The notes under the pieces: generated by a model | Database searches by the model: none | Told to the model about the DNA's origin: nothing | What the model saw: only the letters and a program-made list of their open reading frames with translations | Shown: in pieces, positions 1-9,685 of the stretch | Numbering within the stretch: position 1 is the stretch's first letter | Layout of the letters: every line of letters starts with the position of its first letter | Translations under genes and position numbers: made by a program | DNA from: Physcomitrium patens | Lineage: Eukaryota; Streptophyta; Bryopsida; Funariales; Funariaceae | Assembly: GCF_000002425.4 (NCBI RefSeq) | Contig: NC_037263.1 | Location: 13,737,792 to 13,801,791, forward strand | Length of the DNA stretch: 64,000 nucleotides | Direction of reading: 5' to 3'

Positions 1-94
1 TTTTCTTGGTACTCGGGCTTATGTTTTGATGTAATTGCCCTAAAAGAGAATATATTATATATATAAACTTGGTACTTTTATATCTTAGACTTGA

Positions 95-1791
95 TTGAGT
101 ATTCAGTGGCAGCCAAAAGTCCAGCGCTTTCTTGAGGCAAACTCTCTCTATCCCGACATTGCCATTGCACCTTTATGTCAAACTATCAACTTGGCGACCA
201 CAGCAAAACCTCAAAAAATTAAGGTCTATAAAGATATTAAGGAGCAAGAGTTGATCTACTGGAAAAAAATTTTCTTGCATCATAAATTTGTTTTTGCTTG
301 GACTTATGATAATTTAAAAGGTATCTCCGTTGAAGTCTTTGAGCATCGTATTATTTTAGGAGAGAACACTAAATCGGTACAGCAGAGGCAATATTGCTTT
401 AATCCTAAATATTCCTTCATAGTGGAAGAGGAATCAGATAAGCTTCTTGTGGTTGTTTTTATTTACTCAGTATCGAATAGTGAGTGGATTTCTCTAATTG
501 TGATGGTATCAAAAAAGAATGGAAAAATTTGAATTTGTCAAGATTTTTGAAAACTTAATATGGCCACCAAGAAATATTACTTTCCATTGTCTTTCATGGA
601 TATTATACTAGACATCATAGTACGTTACAAATGTTATTTGTTCCTAGATGGATTTTTTTGGATATAATCAAGTTCAAATAATAATAGAAGACCAATTCAA
701 GACAACCTTTACTATGGATTGGGGCACATTTGCTTATCACATGATATCTTTTGGATTATGTAACACCCCAGCCACGTTTCAGAGAGTGATAACTTAGGCC
801 TTTCAAGATTATCTCTAGATATTTATGGAGATCTTTTTAGATGATTTCTATACATTCAGTACAAAATAAGATCATCTTAATTGTCTAGGCAAATATTTGG
901 CTCAATATGCTAAGTTTGGGATATCATTGAATTTGGATAAGTATCAATTTGGTGTTCTGTTAGAAAAATTATTGGGACATATCATCTTCAACTGTGGTAT
1001 TGCTACGGATCTTGACAAAGTAAAGCATATAATGAACTTGTCCAAATCAGAGATGATCTCCGGTGTTCGAGGTTTTGTTGGCCATGTCAATTATTATCAA
1101 TGATTTATTTATTTGTTTGCAAGTATTTGTCAACCTTAAACAAAATTATTAAAAAAAACCTCCATCAGATGGGACTAGTTTCATCTAGACTCTGGAATAT
1201 ATCATTGCCTTTGAAGCATTAAAGTCAAAATTGGTCTCTGCATTAATATTAGTGGCCTCTCGTTGGACATAGCCCTTTCATGTGTATATTGATGCATCCA
1301 ATGTGACTATTCGATTGGTGCTAAGTTAGAAGGATGACAAAGATTTGGATCATCCTATCTATTATGCCAATCGGTAATTCGTAGCTGACAAACGCAATTA
1401 CACTACTACAGAACAAGAAGCATTAGGCATAATATACTCAGTTCAATAATTTTGATACTATTTTCTTGGGTATCCATTTATATTTTATGTGGATCATGAT
1501 GCTCTCAAATACATGATTAATAAGCCTCAATTGAGTGGGTGCATTGTCCAATAGATCTTATTCCTACAAGAGTTCAATTCTATGATTGTCGTATGACCTG
1601 GAAAGAAACATACAAATACTAATCATTTATCTTGATTGTCTAATATTCTCAACAACGAGCCTGTATTTGATGCTCTTACCAATACCAAATTATTTGTGGT
1701 AGATGTGATTTCTTCCGAATATAATAAAATCATTGAGTTTTTGACCTTTCATACTTTTCTGCCAACTTTCACCGACAGGCTTAAGAAGTGA
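95..1791 (+). pseudogene. Element D pol relic: reverse transcriptase and RNase H
   Basis: The protein copies element RNA into DNA (RT) and degrades the RNA strand (RNase H). The frame opens with an RT approach region, then the SEWISLIVMVSKKNGKI block at 480-530, which matches the SPIVMVPKKNGKIR motif of Ty3/gypsy RT. The catalytic FLDD is intact at 832-843. RNase H follows at about 1280-1560, including the DHDALKY block near 1495. Several in-frame stops (for example just after 530) and frame changes break it. The first 94 bases are AT-rich with no recognised motif. The frame is cut at 1796 by element A and resumes at 8191 with the integrase spacer. The opening codon of the open stretch at 95 is TTG and is not a real start. 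Confidence 0.85.
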
Positions 1792-1796
1792 CTCAT
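1792..1796. repeat. Target-site duplication of element A (CTCAT; second copy 8191-8195)
   Basis: CTCAT stands directly before the TGTCACGG start of the left LTR and again directly after the CTTGACA end of the right LTR. A perfect 5-bp duplication fixes the ends of A and shows that it transposed into D. Confidence 0.95.
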
Positions 1797-2357
1797 TGTC
1801 ACGGCCATAATCATGTAAGCTAATAATTACATATAGAAATAGGTAGAAGTAAGTAAAAGTAGATAAAAGTAAGTTAATTCTATAATATTTAATATGAAAG
1901 CTTTCTAGAAACTTCCTAGATGCTGCTTTGACTTCATAGGTATCTTTAATTGACTTTTTGGATTAGAAACGTGGTCAACAAGTTGGCCATGTGCCACACA
2001 TGTTGTTAGCTTGAAGATTAAGCTAACTATGTAGCCCACACATAGAAAAACTTACCTTGTAAGTCAAGGCATGTGCCCTACAAAGTCAACACATATTGGA
2101 GGTCTTATAGAATGTCGCCACGTAGGTCTTAATTAGATAGTATATATAGAGACAAGAGTGAAGGCTTCTTCACTCTTGTAAATTCTTTTCTTGCTTCTAG
2201 TCTAGTTTCAAGGGTCTCTAGTTTTCTTGTCTTTTGGCAATAGCCATTCCAGTTCCTCTTTCAATATATATACTTGTTTATATATATTTTGTTACCTCTC
2301 TTTGAGTGAAGGCTGACTTGTGTGAATTATTTTTTCATCAAGTTCTTGTCCTTGACA
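1797..2357 (+). repeat. Element A 5' LTR
   Basis: 561 bp, starting TGTCACGGCC and ending CCTTGACA, the usual TG..CA ends. It supplies the promoter and the poly(A) signal of the element. A TATA-like stretch (tagtatatatagag) lies near 2140-2153, about 215 bp before the LTR end. The mate is 7630-8190. Confidence 0.97.
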
Positions 2358-2377
2358 GATTGAAAAGAGTACACCTA

Positions 2378-2390
2378 CAATATCAGAGCT
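2378..2390 (+). other. Element A primer-binding site (initiator tRNA-Met type)
   Basis: The motif TATCAGAGCTTTG begins at 2381. It agrees with the standard plant iMet primer site TGGTATCAGAGC except for the first bases, where ACAA stands in place of TGG. It lies about 20 bp inside the LTR end, which is further than usual. Element F has the same motif at its corresponding place. Confidence 0.7.
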
Positions 2391-2570
2391 TTGTCTAATC
2401 TTCATTAAGAGTGGATTGCCCCTTTTTTCTTCATAAGATATAAGCATATTAGAAGTTGCGGATTACCCTCTTCTAAATTGATATTGTCCTTAGTATTTTC
2501 TTTGTCTGCAAGTCCTCTCTTTTATTTGTCTTGAGCAATATTAGACATCTTCTCTCTTCTAAGTGTTATC

Positions 2571-3577
2571 ATGGCAGAACTTCTTGAAATGAAGAGTGCA
2601 ATGGCACAAATGCAAGAGCAATTGAGGAAGTTAATGCTTGCGATGCATCAACTCAATTTACCACCACAAGGAGTAACAAGATTGGCAGGAAGTGAAGATA
2701 TAGAAATGGTTGGAGCTACTTAAACATGTGCACCAAACCATGTCCTTTTTCCTATGGTGGAACACCCTTCAAATATTAGAGAACCAAGAATTGCCCTACC
2801 TAAGAAGTTTGATGCCACTAGATCCAAGTTTCGAGGATTTATCAATCAAGTGCAACTTGTGATTGAACTTCAACTCCAAAGCTATCCAACTCCAGGATCA
2901 CAAGTTAGATTCATTGGTACGCTTCTTTCAAGTTCGGCACTATCGTGGTTTTCATCTTTTCTTGAATGACGAGATCTAATATTGGATAATCTAGAGGCTT
3001 TTTGGCAGAGTTTCGATCCATGTATGGAGAACATGATGCAATTCGTGTTGCAACCAATAAGATCCATATTTTACGACAAGGCAATCGATCAGTAACGTTA
3101 TATGCTTCACAATTTTGACAACTTACAACTGATATCAAGTGGGATGATGCTGCACTTATTAGCCAATTTCTCTACATATTACAATATGAGGTAAAAAAAT
3201 TAATGCTCAACTTACCTGATCCTCAAACATTGAGTCAAGCAATTGACTTTGTTGTGAAGTGCGACAATTGCCTTTTTGAATTTCGATCTGAGAACCGTAC
3301 AAGTGGATCTCAACGTTACTATAATTCAATGGCAACACCAACATCTCTTCAACACATACATTCAGAAGTAGAGGATATGCAAATTGATGCAGTACGTTTC
3401 AAACCTCTTACTAAGCAAGAAAAGACTTGTCGTCATCAAGAAGGATTATGTTTATATTGTGGAGAATCAAAGCACACTACTCAATATAGTCCAAAGAAAT
3501 GACGCAATTACAAAATGAGGAGTATGGCTGTGAAAAAAGATAATATGTCACAAAACGAGTTTGTCTAGCTACAATAG
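2571..3577 (+). pseudogene. Element A gag relic with CCHC zinc knuckle
   Basis: Gag forms the particle that packages element RNA. ATG at 2571 (MAELLEMKSAMAQMQ) opens a coiled, Met/Gln-rich N-terminus. A capsid-like block follows (FINQVQLVIELQLQSYPT, near 2840), then a zinc knuckle at 3449-3487. The knuckle reads C-x2-C-x4-H-x4 and then Tyr (TAT, 3485-3487) where Cys is expected; element F keeps that Cys. An in-frame TAA follows residue 50 (near 2721), and a 2-base insertion after FSSFLE (2966) shifts the frame; both are also present in F. The nominal end is TAG at 3575-3577. Pol follows in another frame and overlaps slightly. Confidence 0.88.
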
Positions 3578-6500
3578 GGACAGTGTGGCTGGAACCTTGC
3601 ACAACTTCTAGTAAAGGTCCTATTCTCTCCTCAAAGCCCTCTCCTTGTTTTACATTAAATGTTATTTTAGGACCTAAACATTACAAAGTCTCTGCCTTGT
3701 TAGATTCAGGAGCCTCAACGTGTTTTTTAGATAAAGAATTTACTAAAAGACATAGCATATCTTTAGTAAAGAAAACTAAACCTATTCATGTAGAAGTCAT
3801 AGATGGTCGTCCATTGTCTTCTGGAGATATTACTCACGAAACCCTTCCTATAGAAGTAATAATCAATGGTCATAATAGTTTTGTAGTATTTAATATCATT
3901 AGATCTCTCTCTAATCTAGTCATTTTAGCTTTATCGTGGTTAGAAAAATACAATCCTTAAATAGACTGGATTTCTCGAACTCTTACTTTCTCTAAAAGTA
4001 TAACTAATAGTGTAGTTAAGCAAGTAGAGAGTCATAAGTCCAGTTCAATTAAACCCATATTTATAGGTACAAAAGCTTTCTTGCATGCTACTATGAAAGA
4101 ATCACCATATATTATTTATGCCACACCCGTTTCTACTGGTGAAAAGACTTCAAGTGGCATTCCAAGCCAATAACAAGAATTTCAAGATGTATTTGAAAAA
4201 AAGAATGTGGATACACTCCCGGAACATCGTGCCTATGATTACTCAATTGTCCTTTAAGAAAGAGCACCACCGCCATTCGGACCAATCTATAGTTTATCAC
4301 AAAATGAATTGGCTGAACTCAAGGAGTATATTGAAGAAAATCTAGCCAAGAATTTCATACGCCATTCTAAATCTCCGGAAGGAGCTCCAATTCTATTTGT
4401 AAAGAAAAAAGATGGATCATTATGGATGTGTGTTGATTATCAAGGACTCAACAAGATTACCATCAAAAACAGGTATCTACTACCTTTAATATCCGGACTT
4501 CTTGATCAATTGAATCAAGCTAAAATTTATACAAAAATAGATCTTCGAGGAGCATACAATCTAGTACGCATCAAAGAAGGAGATGAATGGAAGACTACGT
4601 TTTGAATTAGATATGGACATTTTGAATACAACGTCATGCCTTTTGGACTTACAAATGCACCAGCAGCTTTTCAACATCTAATGAATGATGTTTTTCGAGA
4701 GTTTTTGGATGATTTTGTGGTATGTTATCTAGACGACATCTTGATCTATTCTAAGAATCCAAAAGAATATGAACTTCATGTTCGTCGTGTGTTACAAAAA
4801 TTAAGAGATGCAAGACTCTATGCCAAGATAGAAAAGTGTATATTCCACACTACTCAAGTCGATTTCTTAGGTTACATCATTTCAAATGATGGACTTATGA
4901 TGGATCCTAAGAAAGTTCAAACTATTATAGACTGGAAGATCCCATAAACGGTAAGAGATGTCCAATGTTTTTTGGGATTTGCCAACTACTATCGGATCTT
5001 CATCAAAGACTTCTGTTGAGTTGCAGCTCCACTTACACGTTTGACTTGTAAAGACAAACTCCAATGGAATCAAGAAGCGGAAGTTGCTTTTGAATCTTTG
5101 AAGTCAGCATTTGTTTCTGCACCAATCTTGTATTGTGTTGATTTTTCCAAAGCATTCTTTATGGAAACAGATGCATCGAACCTTGCTCTGGGTGCGGTTT
5201 TATCACAAATGGGAACAGATGACAAACTTCATCTAGTAAGCTTTCATTCAAGAAAATTCTCTGCAGCAAAAATTAATTATGAGATCGACGACAAAGAACT
5301 TCTAGTAATTGTGGATTCATTTTAAGAATGGCATCATTATCTAGAAGGCGCTTCTAGTCCAGTCATCGTGTATATGGATCACAAGAACCTCGATTATTTT
5401 ATGTCAGCATGCGTATTAAATCATCGCCAAGCTCGTTGGAGCATGTTTTTATCAAGATTCGAGTTCATCATCACTTATCTGCCAGGAAAATAATAAGGTT
5501 TATCCGATGCATTGTCTAGACGTTCTTATCTTGCACCAAAAGAAGGATTTGTAGCTTTTGAGCAACAAAGAACGGTTCTCTTCAAGCCCGAACAATTTCA
5601 TCTTCGAGCAATAAAATCAACATTGACTGTTGATTTAACTTTTCTTAAGCAAGTCCAGTTAAGTATGTCTTCAGACCCTCTTGTTCATGATATCAAGAAT
5701 AATTCTTTTAAATCTCATGATTCATCTAAATTTGAATTCAAGAACAACCTACTCTATTTTGAAGGACGCCTATATGTTCCAAAAGGAGAAGCTCGTTTAC
5801 GTGTTCTTCAAGCTCGTCACGACTTCCCAGCAGCAGGATATTTCAGATATAATAAGACTTTGGAACTGATATCTAGGGATTTTTGGTGGCCTCAAATGTG
5901 GAAGGCAGTTAAAGATTTTGTATAATCATGTGAAGTTTGATTAAGATCAAAAACTCCTCGTCATTGACCTTTTGGACTTCTTCAGCCATTACCCATTCCA
6001 GAACAACCATGGTCTTTTGTTTCTATGGACTTCATCACGGATCTTCCAATCTCAGGTTCTTATGACTCTATATTCGTGATAGTAGATCGTTTTACCAAAA
6101 TGGCACATTTTGTACCATGTACAAAATCTATCACAGGTGAAGAAACAGCTAAGCTCTTTCTTGACAATATCTATCGCTATCATGGATTATCCAAGGATAT
6201 TATATCAGATAGGGGAACTCAATTTGTATCAAGATTTTGGCGGACTCTTTTCAAGATTCTTAAAGTGGATATAAAACTATCTTCGGTATTCCATCCTCAA
6301 ACTGATGGACAAACGGAGTGTGTTAATCAAGTTTTGGAACAATATTTAAGATGTACTATTAATTACCAATAAGATGATTGGACAATTCTTTTACCATTGG
6401 CAGAGTTTGCTTATAATAACACGATACACTCTTCTATAAAACAAACACCTTTCTTTACTAATTATGGTTATCATCCACGACTTGATACTTTTGACTTTTC

Positions 6501-7071
6501 AAAAGTTGATAATCCTGCTACGAAAGATTTGGCAATTTATTTATCAGAGCTACATGCAACGATGAAGGCGCAGCTAAAAGAGGCTCAAGAATAACAAAAG
6601 GCCAATGCGGATGTCTATCAAAAAGAACAACCATCATTCGTCTTGGGTGATAAGGTATGGCTACTTTGTCGTAATATCAAGACCACTCGTCCTTGTGACA
6701 AGTTGGACTATCGAAGGCTCGGACCATTTTCTATTTTTGCACAAATCAATTCAGTTGCATATCGTTTAGATCTACCAGAGTCAATAAAAATCCATCCAGT
6801 ATTCCACGTATCTCTTCTTGAACCATACAAGACAGTGGACATACCAAGAAGACGACAAGCTCCACCTCATCCTATAGAAGTGGACAATAATGAAGAATTT
6901 GTAGTAGAAGAAGTCTTAAATTCAAGGTGACGCCGAAATAAATTAGAATATCTTATCCATTGGCACAGATATGATATTGGTGAATGCACATGGGAGCCAA
7001 TAAAGAATCTTGCAAATGCAGCCAAGGCGGTGGAGGCTTTTCATCGACGACATCCATCAAAATCAAGATGA
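3547..7071 (+). pseudogene. Element A pol relic: protease, RT, RNase H, integrase, chromodomain
   Basis: One reading frame runs through all domains and is broken by in-frame stops. Protease active site LLDSGAS has D-S-G at 3703-3711. RT has CVDYQGLN near 4430 and catalytic YLDD at 4726-4737. RNase H covers about 5150-5500, with a TAA at 5323-5325. The integrase zinc region near 5925-5985 is ruined by three stops. The integrase core keeps D (6028), D (6208) and E (6316) with 35 residues between the last two. A chromodomain at 6900-7050 ends in the typical YLIHWHRYD and CTWEP motifs, apart from a stop at 6928. A chromodomain usually steers integration to heterochromatin marks. Stop TGA at 7069-7071. 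Confidence 0.93.
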
Positions 7072-7165
7072 AAACCTTCTTTATAAAAGAAACAACATCT
7101 AGGCAAGATAATATTCTACTTTCAATTCTTGTTCGTAGCTTCGTTGTAGTAATGGCGCTCAAGAG

Positions 7166-7588
7166 ATGGAGAACCAACAACCAACGGATTCAACTCAAGA
7201 GCCTACATTTGCTAACCTGTCAAACGAGACATTACGATTGTCACAACCTTCAAGACGACGCAATCGAGATGAAGATCTTCAAGAACGACATGTTCTTCCT
7301 CGAATAGATGGTAAGATACAACGCATTTGGTATCATGATTTGGGAAGGGACTCCCGATGTTTGGTGATTTTGTTAGAGGTAGGAACAACTCCTGATGATG
7401 TTTCAAATATTCTTTTCGAAGGAAGTTACGAAGGCCTCAACAATGATCAAATAACTAGGTGGTCTTCCCGCCATGGTATGGGACACTACCGATGGTTGAG
7501 AGGCCCTATCAATCATCTTAGAAGAGAACAAAGATCAGAGTATGTGGCGAATATAATTCGTCGCATCATAGATTTTCTCAACATATGA
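7166..7588 (+). CDS. Element A ORF3: 140-residue protein of unknown function downstream of the chromodomain
   Basis: A complete ATG-to-TGA frame lies 94 bp after the end of pol and about 27 bp before the polypurine tract, in a frame unrelated to the broken pol frame. It starts MENQQPTDSTQEP, then an Arg/Gln-rich stretch (RLSQPSRRRNRDEDLQER), a block IDGKIQRIWYHDL, a hydrophobic strand LVILLEVGTTPDD, FEGSYEGLNNDQITRW and a basic C-terminus RGPINHLRREQ. I do not recognise the family. The same ORF stands at the same place in F (34911-35333) and, decayed, in E (33529-33955). It is the only uninterrupted frame in A, which otherwise carries many stops. It could be an accessory protein made from a spliced or separate RNA, or a detached C-terminal piece of Pol. 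Confidence 0.7.
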   Translation: MENQQPTDSTQEPTFANLSNETLRLSQPSRRRNRDEDLQERHVLPRIDGKIQRIWYHDLGRDSRCLVILLEVGTTPDDVSNILFEGSYEGLNNDQITRWSSRHGMGHYRWLRGPINHLRREQRSEYVANIIRRIIDFLNI

Positions 7589-7615
7589 TGACCGCTCCTC
7601 GTGGAACTCGTCCCT

Positions 7616-7629
7616 AGAAGGAGGGATAA
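7616..7629 (+). other. Element A polypurine tract
   Basis: AGAAGGAGGGATAA directly precedes the TGTC start of the 3' LTR. It is the primer for plus-strand DNA synthesis. Element F has the matching tract at 34870-34885 on the other strand. Confidence 0.9.
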
Positions 7630-8190
7630 TGTCACGGCCATAATCATGTTAGCTAATAATTACATATAGAAATAGGTAGAAGTAAGTAAAAGTAGATAAA
7701 AGTAAGTTAATTCTATAATATTTAATATGGAAGCTTCTTAGAAACTTTTTAGACGCTGCTTTGACTTCATAGGTGTCTTTAATTGACTTTTTGGATTAGA
7801 AACGTGGTCAACAAGTTGGCCATGTGCCACACATGTTGTTAGCTTGAAGATCAAGCTAACTATGTGGCCCACACGTAGAAAAACTTGCCTTGTAAGTCAA
7901 GGCATGTACCCTACAAAGTCAACACATATTGGAGGTCCTATAGAACATCGCCACGTAGCTTTTAGTTAGATAGTGTATATAGAGACAAGAGTGAAGGCTT
8001 CTTCACTCTTGTCAACTCCTTTCTTGCTTCTAGTCTAGTTTCAAGGGTCTCTAATTTTCTTGTCTTTTTGCAATAGCCATTCCTGTTCCTCTTTCAATAT
8101 ATATACTTATTTATATATATTTTGTTACCTCTCTTTGAGTGAAGGCTCACTAGTCTGAATTATTTTTTCATCGAGTTCTTGTCCTTGACA
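7630..8190 (+). repeat. Element A 3' LTR
   Basis: 561 bp, same length and ends as 1797-2357, with about 31 substitutions between them (mostly C/T and G/A). It is followed by the second CTCAT and then by the interrupted pol of element D. Confidence 0.97.
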
Positions 8191-9360
8191 CTCATTCTGA
8201 AGAGTGCATTGTACATGATGATTTGCAATGCTTTGTATAAACAAGACAAATATGGTATTTTAAGATGTTATATCTTTCTAAATGAAGTACAGTCGATTCT
8301 AGAGGGTTGCCATTTGGATAGTTGTGGTGGTCATTTTGAGGGAGACAGTACTGCTCGCAAGGCTTTAATGGCAAGATATTAGTGGCCCACAATGTTTTTT
8401 GATGCATATCAATTTGTTCGTTGATGTGATATCTATTAATGAATTGATTGATCCATTAGTACTTTAGCGATGCTTTTAATACCAATCTTGGCACAAGCAT
8501 CATTTAAAAAATGGAGTATTGATTTTGTCGTTCCCATCACACTAGTGTCAAAACTTAGCTAGAAACAATATATTTTAGTCGCCATGGACTATGTAACAAA
8601 ATGGACAGAGGCTATTGCTACCTGTAATGATAATGCCAATATGATAGCCACTTTTCTATACGAAAATATTATAACTCAATTTGGATGTCCAAAAAAATTG
8701 GTTAGCAATCGTGGCACCTATTTCATAAATGCTACTATAGTAGCCTTGATGAATACAAATGAGATTAAGCATTGAAAAACCACTTCATATCATCTTTGCG
8801 CTAATAAGCAAACAAAAAAGACTAATAGAATTTTGTGTGAGGTCTTGACTAAGACAATTTTGGGGGCGGATATCGATTGGGAGACCAAACTCTTTGTGGC
8901 TTTGTGGACGTATCATACTGTATATAAAGTAACTATCAACTCTACTCCATTCCAACTAGTTTACGGACAAGAAGTAATTTTATCCATTGAGTAGGAGATT
9001 CAAAGTTTATGAATTACCTTAGATGAACGACTTAGTGACAAAGAGTCATTACACTCTTGATTGGTAAAATTATAGGAATTGGATGAAATACAGGCTATAG
9101 GTCTTTTCAATATGGAAGCAATTCAAAAACAGAAGAAGAGTTACTATGATAGTAAATTGCATCCTAAGAGTTTTATGTCCAATGATTTGGTATTGCTGTA
9201 TGATAGCCGATTTAATCATTTTCTAAGCAAATTTTAAGTTTGTTGGTATGGATTGTATCATGTGGTTGAAGGTTTTTCCAATGAATCTATTTAATTGGAG
9301 GATTTTATGGGCCATCGATTCAGTACCCGCATTAAGAAGAACCAATTATGATTATATAAT
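8191..9360 (+). pseudogene. Element D pol relic: integrase
   Basis: This continues the frame cut at 1796. The order is spacer, zinc region (EGCHLDSCGGHF near 8300), catalytic core and C-terminal region. The core has ALYKQDKYG upstream and MDYVTKWTEA at 8584. The second catalytic residue is Asn (LVSNRGTYF; AAT at 8707-8709) where Asp is expected, and the catalytic Glu is Lys (AAA at 8815-8817) inside NKQTKKTN; spacing between them is the canonical 35 residues. Element B carries the same two changes. Later blocks (TPFQLVYGQEVILSIE near 8945) and the end at ALYNT-like sequence near 9360 match B. Several stops are present. Confidence 0.85.
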
Positions 9361-9685
9361 ACATAAAATCCAAGACGAGTTTTTATTTTTTTGAAGAAGT
9401 GACTTCGAATGGACTCAAGATAGACCTAATTATGATATAAGTGCATTATGGTTTAGAGACGACTGAAAGGATAGTTAATAATTATTAATGTGTTAGATAG
9501 GACGGAGGTGAGAAATGGATAATATGTTGTCATTATCATCAGGTAGTAAGAGAATAGGAGTGGAATACTAGCTAGAAGTCATTTTATGGTGTCATTTTGG
9601 ATTTTTTTTTTTGAGATTACCTTTTCTTGTGTTCTTTGCATATTCAAGAGTAATAGTTTTACTTAAGAGCTTGAGAGAGAACATC

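Larger units (their letters stand above)
1797..8190 (+). mobile_element. Element A: chromovirus (Ty3/gypsy with chromodomain), full length, inactive
   Basis: A is 6394 bp: LTR (1797-2357), primer site, gag (2571-3577), pol with protease, RT, RNase H, integrase and chromodomain (to 7071), a separate 140-codon ORF (7166-7588), polypurine tract and LTR (7630-8190). The domain order PR-RT-RH-IN-chromodomain defines chromoviruses. The two 561-bp LTRs differ at about 31 positions by my count. Gag and pol carry many stops, several of them shared with element F (34309-40703), which is the same family in the opposite orientation and almost the same length (6395 bp). Confidence 0.97.
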
